NCBI GenBank assembly: GCA_037447605.1
Contig: CM074804.1
Coordinates: 7,934,527 to 7,998,526 of the forward strand
Reading direction: 5' to 3'
Source: Zygnema circumcarinatum
Taxonomy: Eukaryota > Streptophyta > Zygnematophyceae > Zygnematales > Zygnemataceae
Length of the DNA: 64,000 nt
Shown: positions 18,562 to 30,097 of the stretch, in pieces
Position numbering within the stretch: position 1 is the stretch's first letter
Layout of the letters: each line of letters begins with the position of its first letter
The notes under the pieces: generated by a model
The model's input: the letters and a program-made list of their open reading frames with translations, nothing else
Told to the model about the DNA's origin: nothing
The model's database searches: none
Made by a program: the position numbers and the translations under genes

Positions 18562-21035
18562 ATGGCTCCCAAGGGGGCAGAGAAAGAGAGAGAGTCCTTG
18601 CAAAATAAGCTGGAAAGGGAGGCTCCAAAACACCTTGACGGAACAGTGTTACCTGATGAGAAATCTTTCGACCTGCAGGTAACCTACGAAATCTAGATTT
18701 TAGAGATCATTTAAAGAATTCCTTACCGTGAGTATGCATAGCTACTTGTTTTACGCACAAGTCCATAGCGGGATTAGGAGTCTCAACGTGCCTCTTTTTT
18801 CCAACTTTGGTTAAGATCTATGTTTTGATAGGTGTGTGTTCCTCCCTGTTCATGAAACACTATCGACAAAGCGTTTTCAGCAAATGCGTTTGCACACCAT
18901 GACTATTTGCCGCTTTCCGTTGATATTTTCTAAACATAAGAATTCAATCAATTGGAGTCACTCAATCGTATGATGTCGTCGTCTCAATCGTCGTCGTCTC
19001 ATCTGCTTTTTTCTTGAACAATATTTTAGGCCGAGGGTAATTTGCTGTATTATTATTTACTGTATGATGAAGGTGAAAGTTGTGAATGTTATGATGAAGG
19101 TGAAAGTTGTGAATGTTTTGATGCAGGAGGAGCTAAAACGCCATGGCGGTATTGATACCCTCGTGCCAAGGCCCGGGGCTGACAGTCTTGTTCGTCAGCG
19201 CTTGGATCTTGGCCTCGAGAAAGCGCTCAGTTGCGCAGCCCAGTAAGTGTTTCTCTCCTCCCCTTTCCATTTTTTTTCAAATATGTCTTGTTTGGCTGCT
19301 TTCAATATGCTTGATACATTTTCTGCACAGTTTTGACACATTTTTTACATAGTTTTGACTCGATTTGCGCGATTGTTGTTTTGCAGTGTGCACCTGACAG
19401 CATGGTATGCTTACGAAAGGCTCGTTTTGTTCTGCGGGACCGACATCGTCAGCTTGCCTGGCCACGCCAAATTCTTTCGCAAGCGCGCTTTCGAGTACCA
19501 TGTGTCTTTCAATGAAATTGCTTGCTTTGCGGTACATTTGTCGTTGCCGTTTGCCTCTTTGAAGCGCATTTCTATTCAATCAATTTTCACACTGTTTGTT
19601 TATTTTATAGAATATTCTTGAAGCGAATCACATGCATGTAAGATGACTTGTATCAATCTTTTTGTTTAGATTGATAGCTTGCTGTCATGCTTGCCGTTGC
19701 AGAGTGGGCGTGGTGGAGACATGAACCTGCGACCAATTCTCCCCCCCCCGGAGCTCAACGTTGATAAGGGCGGTGCTGGTTTGGCTGGTATTCTTTTTCC
19801 TACTATTCTTTTTCCTACTGTATTTTTGTTTGCGGAGTTTAGAGTAGTTTGATGCGGAGTTTAGAGTAATTTGATTCTTTCAACAATGTGCTATCTAGCT
19901 AGGCCAAACCTTCAACGTACAGAACAAAAATGTATATATGTTTCAGGATTATGTCACCTACAAACCCTTTTCGCTCTGTTATTGCAGCTATGGAGTTTTC
20001 GTTGGCCACTTGCAAGGTGATTCCTTCACTCTTGCTTCCGTTTTTCTTCTCCAATAGACTCTTGTTATTTTCGTTCAAAATGTCAATTCCACTCTGAAAG
20101 TTGCCGAACGATTTTTTTGAAACAAGGTTTTAAGTAGCACTATTTTTTTCTTTTTCTAAATTTGCTGCCTCACTTTCTGAATGGATGCAGCTCGTCTATG
20201 AGAAGCAGCTTCAGCTATACAAGGTAGGCAAGACTTCAGCCATGGCTTTAGAACAGAAAAATCTGCAACATTCTTTTGGCCGAGCTTGTGACATTTCAAT
20301 CGTATATTCTTTGTATTATTTTTAAGATGAAACCATTCAGACGCTCCTTCTTGTGCATGCGTTGGTGAGCAGGCTGCAGAAATAGCAGGCGATGGGGGGG
20401 CCATGTACTTTGTCACCGATTCCCTGATATCTCCCATGGTATGTATGGTGGCTTTGACTTACAGCGTTGCAAAAAAGGTCAAGTAATGAATCATTCTGGA
20501 TGTTTGTCTATTCGTGCTTAATATAGATAGGACTTGAAAGGTTCATTTCTCCATTAACCGAGAGATTAACTTATGCTTGGATTCTTGGTTGTGCGCAGGT
20601 GGAATCCATTAAACAGACCGCCGGTTACATCACCACTCTACGACGCATGGGACCTGGACTGGGTAAGCAGTAGCATACGTAGTAGAATTGTGTTTCGGCT
20701 TTTGCTTTTGACATGGATTGGTTGGGAACTGTGCTTTGACCTTCGTGTTGCTTTACAGGAGAATACATGTTTGACCAACATCTGTTGCTTGGAGTTGACC
20801 CCCGGGCTCTCTTAGCCGGTCTGGTAAAGCCTAAAAGCCCTTTTTTTCTCTTGAAAAGTGTTGAAGCTGACATACAGAATTATATTGCTGTTGCTTGGTA
20901 CCACCCTCCCTTACTTTCTTTCCGCTTGTTTTTTCCATTTCTTTCTTTCCTATTGGCCCAAATTTGCAGTCGCAAAGCTCTACTGTGGAGCCCCCCTCGA
21001 AGAAAGCGCGCGTGGCAACATCAACCAACATTTAG
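18562..21035 (+). CDS. ferritin-fold protein 2, ferroxidase ligands replaced
   Basis: Ten exons: 18562-18678, 19127-19242, 19387-19531, 19703-19787, 19988-20016, 20191-20223, 20373-20438, 20599-20662, 20759-20823, 20970-21035; 261 residues. Exon lengths and phases match gene 1 except that an intron splits the 62-nt fifth exon. The extension peptide is plant-like (FDLQEELKRHGGIDTLVPRP), followed by LPGHAKFF, SGRGGDMNLRPILPPPEL, AMEFSLATCKLVYEKQL and LRRMGPGLGEYMFDQHLL. Ferroxidase positions: Glu27 is His80, Tyr34 kept as Tyr87, Glu62 is Tyr115, His65 is Ser118, Glu107 is Cys163, Gln141 is Met197. No transit peptide: the N-terminus is MAPKGAEKERESLQNK. The C-terminal tail has PPSKKARV, which resembles a nuclear localisation signal. 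Likely a structural or regulatory member of a ferritin shell rather than an oxidase; this is inference. Confidence 0.88.
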
Positions 21036-22733
21036 AGGTTGCGCAGATGTGCCCTCCCTCATCCCTCTTTGTAGGCTTTGGGTGCAATTGGGGCGGCTGC
21101 AATAGGGTTGGGAGCTCGGAACAAAGAAGAAAAGCGGGGCATATCAAGGGAGTGGTTTTAAAAACTCTTGTAAGAAGTGTTGGAAGGACACATTAAAAGA
21201 AGTCTTGGAAGGACACGGAAATGACGATGTGGGCGAGTGAAATGAGAGAGAGAGAGAGAGAAAGAGAGTCTGCCTGCATGCTTACGGATGGTGTCGTGAG
21301 GTGGAACCAACTGGGATGATGATCCTTTGGAAAAAGAAAAAACGTTTGATTTGTTTTGCGAGCGCTTATGGTATGCTTTGAAGTGGCGGTGCGTTTTTGT
21401 AGAAGCTCCTTGCGTAGATGGGCGTGCACATGGGCCCAAGTCCAGAGCTTGCTTTCCCCGCTTCAACCTTCTCTCTCTCTCTCTGTCCATGGCACCATTG
21501 CCGTGCCCTCCCTCCCTCTCTTCGAGTCCGTTAGTTCCAGTCCCTTCCTCCCTCCTGCCTGCCTGCTTGCTTGCTTGCCTGTTCCTCTCTCTCTCTCTCT
21601 CTGCTCCCGACCCCATTTTCCCCCCCTTCAGTCTTCGGGCTCTTCCCCCTCGAATGTGGTGACGTCAAAGGTTGAAACTTGCATGCGTCATTACCCTGGA
21701 GGGTTCGCAATTTCATGACGCAGATACCCACAACCCCATGAAAATGCCAATTGGACAGTTTTGATGCTACAGCCAGACCGTAGCAGTCTGTCGTGGCTGC
21801 TGTAGCACATTTTGTAGCCCATTTTGGACTGCTGAATAGTGACGTAGATGACGTCACCAAGTTGGAATTGCAATGTGACGTCATAAAGTTGCAGTCGTTT
21901 CTATTTTGTGATATCATCAGGCTGGAATCTTTTTTGTCATGGATGCGGACAGGTTTACGGGTTCGATTCAAAAAATTGCATTTCAGAGCCTCCCAAGTTC
22001 CAACGGGTGGCTCGAATTGCCCGCAGCCCCCCCCCTTCCCCTCCAGCCCGCAAATCACCATTTTTCGGTTCGATTCCAGTTCAAAAAACTTCTTTTTTCA
22101 AACTCGGTTTTTAAACAGCAAACTGCCAGTTGTCGCACACTCATTGGGCTTGATCACCCAATACCACCGAAGTATTTGGAAAAAAATATTTTTAGCTATA
22201 TTAATTAATTAATTAATTATTTATTTTAGGAACGACAATCATCCAAAGCTTACTTTTTTTTTCAAATTTCATGTCCAAGTTCCACTTGATCTGAGTTTTG
22301 GCCAGAAAAAAATATTATTTTCTCTTGCAATGTTCAAGTTCAACCAACCAAAAATCGAGAAATTCAAAGCTACCCGCACGCGCCTGTTTCGCTATACCCC
22401 ATTTTAGTGTTCGATCCTCCTGTCTCTATTTTCCCGCAACCCGCCGGTTGAGCCCCACCCTCCAGCTGGCGTGCGCCCATTGGTCTGCGCCCAGGTCGCC
22501 CGCCAATGTTTGCGCGTCACGTGGCGCCCGCCCGGAGCGCTTTCCGCCCTCCGCCCGTCGCAGGCCCTCACAAAGCCTCATCACGCCACGTCAGGTCTTG
22601 GAAACCCATCCTTATTTGGCAGGAGGGAGAGGGAGAGGGAGAGAGAGGGAGAGAGGGAGAGTGGGAGAGGGAGAGGGAGAGGCCGGCAAGAAAGGGAGAG
22701 AGGGAAGTAGAGGAGGAAAGAGAAGGGAGGGAA
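21036..22733. other. intergenic region and PDH leader
   Basis: No gene seen. It contains GA and CT microsatellites near 21247-21268 and 21475-21600, repeated GACGTCA motifs near 21660-21880, a TTAA tetramer repeat near 22198-22220, a CACGTGGCGC G-box near 22519, and a GAGGGAGAGGGA purine tract at 22620-22735 that forms the PDH leader. Confidence 0.55.
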
Positions 22734-25700
22734 ATGGCGGCTGTGGTGTCAGTCGAGGGGGCAGTGAGGCCGGGATTGCTGAATGCGGCGGTTGCAAAGG
22801 TGAAGGCAGGGGCGGGAGGAGCGGCGGCGGCCTCAGTGGCTGTTGCAAGGAGTGCGGCTGGCAGCCATGGATCAAGCTCGCTGGTATCTTCTTTTAGAGG
22901 AGCGACCAAGGTCGTGAAGAGGGAGAGTGTTGCTGTTAGGCAGGGCCGCCGGTCTGCAGGAAAGGCTCAGGCGTCGCTTGTGACTGAGAAGCAGCAGGTG
23001 GACGCGGTGAGAAAGTTACTCCGCAGCAATGGCTTAAGCAATATATATGGAATCAACGAGGAAGATTGATGCCTGACGAGAGGTTGATGAATTCTTGAAC
23101 AGCGTGATTCGATGAGCCGCAATGCCTTTGAAGAATTTCTTGAAACGATAGTTAACAATGGACTGAACATTGCAAATTTGTGTTTCTTGACTGTGCGTGA
23201 TTAACTGACTTAGCCCTTTTGTACCACGAAGCTTTGGAAATTTTGAGTTACTGATCCTTACATTTACAGAACAAGGTCTCCATCTTTGTGATCTTTTCGG
23301 TTTGAAGTACTTGATGTCTCCAAGAAAATTTCTCAAAGCTTAGGGAGTCGTTGCAACTGTCCTGAGTGATGTCTTTTCTCGGTCCCTTGTCGTTGTTTTC
23401 AAGATTTTGTGCTTTCTGCGAGTTTTTGTCCCCTCATGATCCATTCAGAGGATACCTTACTCTCAAGAATTGCAAACTTGTGAATTGTAAGCGTTGCACA
23501 GGTTTCTTTTCTATAGTGGCGCCTCATTGCTGGCATATTTATGAGTAGATTAGGTCTACGGAACTTTTGAGGTAAACGTTGACTCAGTTGTCCAGACTTA
23601 TCTTGCCTCATCTGTACTTCAACTTGCAGTTCTGAGCTAGTTCCCCTAAGTTGGCTTTAGTTGCCTTCGTTGACATCGTCCATGTCAAGAAGATGTAATT
23701 GATGTGAGCAGGGTTCTAGAATATTATTCTTGCTGCAGAAAGAGAAATTCGGCATATTCTTTGTAGTCGTGCTCTTTCCTAATTTCTTTAAGTGGATGAA
23801 TGAATGCAGGAGATCACCCGGGACGAAGGGTTGATGCTCTATGAAGACATGGTATATGGTCGAACTTTTGAAGACATGTGCGCTCAGATGTATTATCGTG
23901 GGAAAATGTTTGGATTTGTGCATTTATACAATGGACAAGAGGCAGTGTCCAGTGGAATAATTAAATATCTCCGTCAAGATGATTATGTTACCAGGTATGA
24001 TTCATTCTGGCTCAAGGGAATAGCATCTCAGTGGTCTGCTGCAGCATCCATTTAGGTCTATGCTTACTTTTTATCTTCGCTGTTCTTGTTAAAGTGAATG
24101 CCAGTTAATCCTTCCTGGAAAACAATTTTTCGTATTCAACTTTAAACTTGCATCTTTATCAGTTCATCCACATGTAGGTCTGGCTGACTTGCCCCAAGAA
24201 ATTACAATTTTTTGTGTTACTTATTTCCGGTAGTAAAACTATCCTATGTAGAGACATTCTTCATCTCCCTTCTTGTGCGGCTTCTCAGTCAGGCATTTGA
24301 CGTGGTTCCTTTCTGCTTGCAGCACCTACCGTGACCATGTTCACGCAATCAGCAAAGGTGTGCCTGCGAGGGAAGTGATGGCGGAGCTTTTCGGAAAGGC
24401 AACAGGATGCTGCAGGGGCCAGGGAGGCTCAATGCACATGTTTTCCAAGGAGTGGAACGTGCTGGGAGGTTTTGCATTTATCGCGGAGGGTATTCCTGTG
24501 GCCACTGGAGCTGCCTTGCAAGTGCGCTACAGCAAAGAAGTGCTGAAGGACGAAACAGCTAACCAGGTTTCAGGTCAGTGTTTATTCAATTTTCTGCCGT
24601 AGGTTTTATGCCTTAGCTTGGTTCGAAGAAGCTGTGTGACGGCTGGGTAAAGGAGCTTGACAAAGGCGTGTATATGTTTTCTGCTTTTTCGGAGAGCACA
24701 TTGTAGTTTCGGTAAATGTATTTAAGCGGATATGCGAAGTCTTCGACTTGGTATTTCTTCCCTTGTTTATTGCGTTTAGAATTCTGCATGTTGGAGGAAG
24801 TAAAGATTTACTCGTTTATGGAGCTTTTATAGTGTAGCTAGCGTCGAAGTTGTTGTCGTTTTGTGATAAACTTCTTACTTCTGAATACAGTGCTCCCTGT
24901 TTCCGTAGCGTCCTACAAGATAAGACTTGCTAAGTCTTGACAAGGGAGATGGTCGTGCGTGCAGTGGCCTTTTTTGGAGATGGAACAGCCAACAATGGCT
25001 CGTTCTTTGAGTGCCTGAACATGGCTGCTCTGTGGAAACTTCCGGTCATTTTTGTTGTGGAGAACAACTTGTGGGCCATTGGAATGAACCACTACCGCGC
25101 CACCTCAGTTCCAGAGATCTGGAAAAAGGGCCCCGCATTTGGAATGCCTGGAGTGCATGTGGACGGAATGGATGTTCTCGCAGTGCGAAAGGTCGCATTG
25201 GAAGCCATCGATAGGGCTCGGAGGGGGGATGGGCCAACCTTGATTGAGTGCGAGACTTACCGGTTCCGAGGACATTCTCTTGCGGATCCCGATGAACTCC
25301 GTGATCCCGGTAAATACCGAAGCACTATGTGGAGCTGATTGCATGGTCTAGAGGTGAAGAGTTTCGTGAATAGAAGCAGATTGTTTGTGCACTTTTAACG
25401 ATTTCCTTTTCTTTTCTTTACATACAGGGGTAAGTATCTATCTTTTAAGCTGAATGCAAGAATATGTTGGTTTTGTTGGGTATATACTTGAGAAAATTTT
25501 CTAGCTTGATTGGAGTGGTGGAAGTGGTTTGAAGACTGAAGAACGATTGTAATTATTGATATCTGGCTAATTGATCCTGTTCTTAGGAACGAGTTCACTT
25601 TTTCTTGAGAAACCATTTTGTAATTTTTTATTTCTTGTTTTTCTCCTGGTGAGCAGAGGAGAAGGCCCGCTATGCTAAGAGAGACCCCATTGTTGCGCTG

Positions 25701-26224
25701 AAGAAATATCTTCTGGAGAATGATTTGGCAACAGAGGCAGACTTGAAGGTATCTTTTCTTTCTTCTTCATTTGAGAGCTATTTGAATAGTTTCGCCTATT
25801 TTGATGTGGCTTTTCAGAGGCCTCCTCTCCAGACCCAGAAGGAGGGTTAAATTAATGGCACTCTCTAAAGCATGATATCATAGGTCCTTGCCTCGTCGAT
25901 TACCTCCTTCCTAGTCTGTGATTGAGTCCCAAGGGTGAATTATGGAAAGAATGCATGGGCAGTAGAACGCTGCTCTTTGGAGCACTTGTTCTGGACAAAT
26001 TGTCTGACCTATTGTCTCATATGTGTTTTGCTTTGCAGGCCATTGAGAAGAAGATTGATGACGTTGTGGAAGAGGCGGTGGAGTTTGCCGACCAGAGCCC
26101 GATGCCGGTCAGGTCCCAGCTCCTCGAGAACGTGTTCGTTGATCCCAAGGGCTTTGGGATAGGCCCCGATGGAAAGTACCGATGCGAAAACCCAGACTTC
26201 ACTTCAGGCACAGCCGCAGTCTAG
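22734..26224 (+). CDS. PDH-E1 ALPHA: pyruvate dehydrogenase E1 alpha subunit, plastid type
   Basis: Thiamine-diphosphate-dependent decarboxylation of pyruvate in the plastid PDH complex, which supplies acetyl-CoA for fatty acid synthesis. Six exons: 22734-23006, 23810-23994, 24323-24573, 24965-25309, 25657-25748, 26039-26224; 443 residues. About the first 85 residues are Ala/Val/Ser-rich with basic residues ([16 protein letters not shown]...), as expected for a transit peptide. Then come [60 protein letters not shown], and the TPP motif from [20 protein letters not shown] to [23 protein letters not shown] and [18 protein letters not shown] close the family pattern. The plastid form (GFGIGPDG tail, no mitochondrial phospho-site spacing) is favoured over the mitochondrial one. 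Purine-rich leader directly upstream of the ATG. Confidence 0.95.
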
Positions 26225-27591
26225 GCCGGATTCGGTCGGTCAGTCAGTCACATTTGAACGCTATAAGCCACAAACCATGTAAACATCTCGCGGTTCAAAA
26301 CTGTTGAGTTGAGGAAACTTCATGGAACCTTTTTAAAGCTAGTGCTGATATATATATACTTCTGTTAGGGCGATCATCACTTCAAATCTGCAGCTCCACT
26401 TGTAGAGAACGGCCAGTCGATAAAGACAGGCGTTACTGGACGCTTTCATATTGTTGGGAGTGGTGGGGGAGGGAGGAGTGGAGAGAGGGCGAGACTCCTT
26501 TTCTGTGAATACAGTGAAGTGAAGCAGGAGAAGATTTGAGCTGCTAAAGAATTGCTGGCTTCGCCCTATATGGGGCGGGGAAAATACTGTAGGAGATTGC
26601 TGCAGGGGCATACGAATTGGGATTTCGCAGCTGAAATTGGCTGATTGTAAAGGCTTTTTTCGTCTGAGGATTTCTATGTGTTTGCTATTTGGTTCTCTGC
26701 CTCGGTCCCTGTTTCCTTGCGTGTTACGCTACCTACTTTGCTGCTTTCTGTAAATGTTGCAGGGTGTAAAAGTTTTCCGAATTTTCCTTAAAAAGTCAAA
26801 AAGATAAAATCATCATGTTAAGTTTATGTCTATTGAGTTAAAAGGTGGATCTTCCTTGTGAAGTGGAATAGCCTGCACGATGCTCAACGTGGTCCCTTTG
26901 TGGCGAAGTCACAGCAGAACAGTGAATGATTCGGTGACCGTTGCGAACATGGAACAATGTTTCCGTTGAGAGAAACGCCTGCATTGTAAACTGTTCGAGT
27001 TTCATGAACCTCATACGAAACAAGAAAGACTCGGAGCTATGAGCCATGATTGCCTCGGCCAAAATCGCTACATCAAATTCAACACTAACTTCTGTATATC
27101 TCCATTTTGATTTATGCTATTGCTCTTTGCCAAAGACAACAGCATACTTACTTACATCATGCTTGCTTGCTTGCTTTGCTTGCTCTTGCTCTTGCTCTTT
27201 TCATTCGGCATGTAGAAACCACAGCAAACTGTTAGAGCCCAGAATTTCTACCCTGGGTGGAAGCAGGCAAGCTTTTGGGCCCTTAGCGCTATCTCCCCAT
27301 TACATACCCCGCAGTGGCGAGCGAATGGGGAGCAGTTTAAATTAAGTGATTCATCGCTTGGGGTTGAAGGAAAGCAAAAGCTCGTCCTTCCCTTCACCCT
27401 CCCTCTCTTCCCCCTCTTTCCTGCGCTCTCCCCTCCCTCCCTCCCTCCCTCCCTCCCTCCCCGTGTAGCGCTGGAAAGGCGAGGGAAGGCGGAAACATTG
27501 AAATTTGAAATCCGTAGCTGAACGGATGACGACGCCAGCACAAGCCTGACGTCATGACTTGGACCCAGGTCATAACTATCACGTCACAGGG

Positions 27592-27646
<55 letters not shown>

Positions 27647-27719
27647 AACGCTCCCACCCTCCCTCACGGGCCTGAGCAGGGAGGCACGTGGTGGGATCAG
27701 AGCATCTGCGGGGACCCCC
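26225..27719. other. intergenic region and ATG101 leader
   Basis: No gene seen. The PDH 3' region is followed by AT-rich sequence, a CCTCC tract near 27430-27465, a short GACGTCATGACT stretch near 27549 and a (CT)n tract at about 27591-27648 just before ATG101. Confidence 0.5.
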
Positions 27720-29933
27720 ATGAACTGCCAAGTGTTCGACCTGCGGGAGCTGGTAGGCATCGCTTTCCTCTCGCTCTCCCGCCCTTTCTTTGTCGCTCTC
27801 AGTCTCTCTCTCTCCTATCTCTGTACAACTCTCTCTCCCTCAATCCTCGCCCAAAAGCCTTCCTGCACTTGGAGGACCATCCCACTCGCGTTTTTTTCAA
27901 TGCAGTCCGAATTTACCGAACAGTGATTCTTGTGCCAGAAAATTGGTCGTCTCTCTCTGCGCAATTTTCTTTTCAGAAGTGTTTTTGCTGGTTGAAATAT
28001 CATCCTCAACAGGTAGAGGCAATTGTAGAGGCAATTCACCACATACATACTTATGTGACTTGCTTGACCACGACGATGCATTTGTTTTGTTATTTTAAAC
28101 TTCTCTCCCGTTATGTTTGAGCGCCAGAAATGCCGCATTTCTGACGGTGATGTCAAGGTGCTGGTTAGCAATCCTATGGCTGCATTCAGTCTACAAAATT
28201 TCTCAATGTCAGTCAATCTTCAGAGAGAATTGCTTCTGAATCACCTCCAATCTTTTGCGACTTGAGAAAGTCTCTTGAAGAGGAAACACAGTAACTCAGC
28301 TGAAAAATGGTGCAGAAAACATTGACAGCAGCAGTGCGGATGCTTGGAACGAGCCTGTTCACAAGTTTCTTCATATGATGACCTTTTCCTATTTCATGAT
28401 AGAAAAAGCAGCCTTAACAATGAATATCATCATCTCACTTTAGGGATTTTTCTATCAACTATTGCAGGACGTCGAGCACTACCAAATTCGGGAGGTCCTG
28501 AGATGTGAGCATTTCTAAATTCCTGCAATTTTTGAATTCCCTAAAAGCCGTATCCAGACTGTTTTCCTGCCTAAAATAGGATTACATGAGTTCCTTGTCT
28601 TCGGAACATAGGAAAGTTTGTGCGTGGAGAATGAAGAAAAGCAGATGGTGAGGAAATGGTTTCTTTGGATGAGGTCGGTGTCTCATTTATTCTTCCAATG
28701 TCTCTTTCTATTCTTTCCCATTCTCAGGTATTCTCCACACCATCATATTCAACCGCACTTTTGGTCTTGTGAGGCCACGAGATGTTGATTCCGAATTGTT
28801 TGACATAACATATGTGAGTACTCGCCTTCACTCGTTCCTTTTCAGCTCTCCCTCTTCCACTCCTCGCTGGATGTGGGAACTGCAACAAAAAGCAACCTCT
28901 CTCGATGATTTGTCACTCGAAGTTTTTGTTTTATCGTTTGTTTCCTTGTTGGACGTCCCTTCTGTGCGACGTCCGCTGCGTATTGGTTCGGGTTCAGCAT
29001 ATGCTTTGAGGCTTGAGGGCCGCAGGTTCAATGTGGTGACTCCGCAACTGAGAAGAAGATTGAAGAAAAAATTGACCACTTCTGCAATTGGGTGGAAAAG
29101 CATCCAACGAGGAATGGTCAGGTATGGCTTTTTTTTTTTACCAAAGGAATAGGCTCTTGCTTTTGCCTTTTTGCTTTCTTCAGAAGTTCTCCTTTTTGGA
29201 GAAGTCGCCCAAGAGAGGAGGGGAGTGGTGCCAGCACTCCTTTGCATCTGATTGCAGCTGTCTCTGCAATCCTGAATCCCCTATGTATCCTTGCTTATAG
29301 GAGCCCATTCGAAGCAACAATTACGTGACTTTGTTCTCATAAAAATGCTCCTTGAAACTCTAGACATAGCTCGTGGACCTGTTACAGGTATGCTTGTCCT
29401 TTTTCGAGAAGCGCAATCGGCAGACTTCGTGGTTCGGCACCCGGGCGGCGCAACAACCCTTTTGGGAGCAGTGGTGCATTCACCTTCATGTCTTGTCAGA
29501 GGGTCGGGAGGTCCCTCCTGCAGAGGGAGATAGCCAGCAGGGAACTTCAGGTGAGCCTTAGAGCTGCATGCTGTAATGCCTCCAGTTACTCCATCCTCCA
29601 GTTTCGTCAGGATACAGAGAAACCTGCCATGTAAGAGAAAGGTGGGAGGGCTGATGCTTAAGTCTTTCCTTAACATGTCATCTTTGCTTTCTCGCTCTCT
29701 TTTGGATCAGAGGAGGAGGCAGAGGAGAGGTCTCGGAGGCAAGTAGCCCTGGAAGGTGATTTGAGAGAGGTGTTGATGCAAGTGCTGGCGATAGTGAATG
29801 AGAAGAAGGAGCACATACCCCCTGTGGCGTCATCAGACATTCCTACGTTCCCATACGACATCACCATCCCAACGTATGCCATCATCCTCCCCTCGTCTCT
29901 CCTTGTACTGTGAGGAGGTATGTGGTGGAGAGG

Positions 29934-29973
<40 letters not shown>

Positions 29974-30097
29974 GTTGGGCACCTCACTCATCCCTCTTTT
30001 TCTCCGTGATCCATGTCACAGTTCCACGGACTCCGCTTTCGGAATGGACATGTTCAAGCGCATGTTGCAGTCAAGCCCCCCTCAGATGCTCGGCTGA
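27720..30097 (+). CDS. ATG101: autophagy-related protein 101
   Basis: HORMA-fold subunit of the ATG1/ATG13 kinase complex that starts autophagosome formation. Seven exons: 27720-27752, 28468-28504, 28728-28813, 29026-29121, 29388-29550, 29711-29873, 30022-30097; 217 residues, the usual family length. It starts MNCQVFDLRELDVEHYQIRE, followed by VLRCILHTIIFNRTFGLVRP, DSELFDITYVQCGD, KKIEEKIDHFCNWVEKHP, VCLSFFEKRNRQTSWF, WEQWCIHLHV, and the C-terminal DSAFGMDMFKRML. SWF with the following PFWEQW corresponds to the WF-finger region that recruits downstream factors in other eukaryotes. The first exon is only 11 codons, followed by a 715-bp intron, which hides the gene from simple ORF searches. A long CT tract lies about 70-130 bp before the ATG. 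Confidence 0.95.

Noticed and set aside
26838-27062. - strand 74-codon frame downstream of PDH E1-alpha
   Set aside because: No recognisable motif, no supporting splice-linked exon, in a 3' intergenic region.
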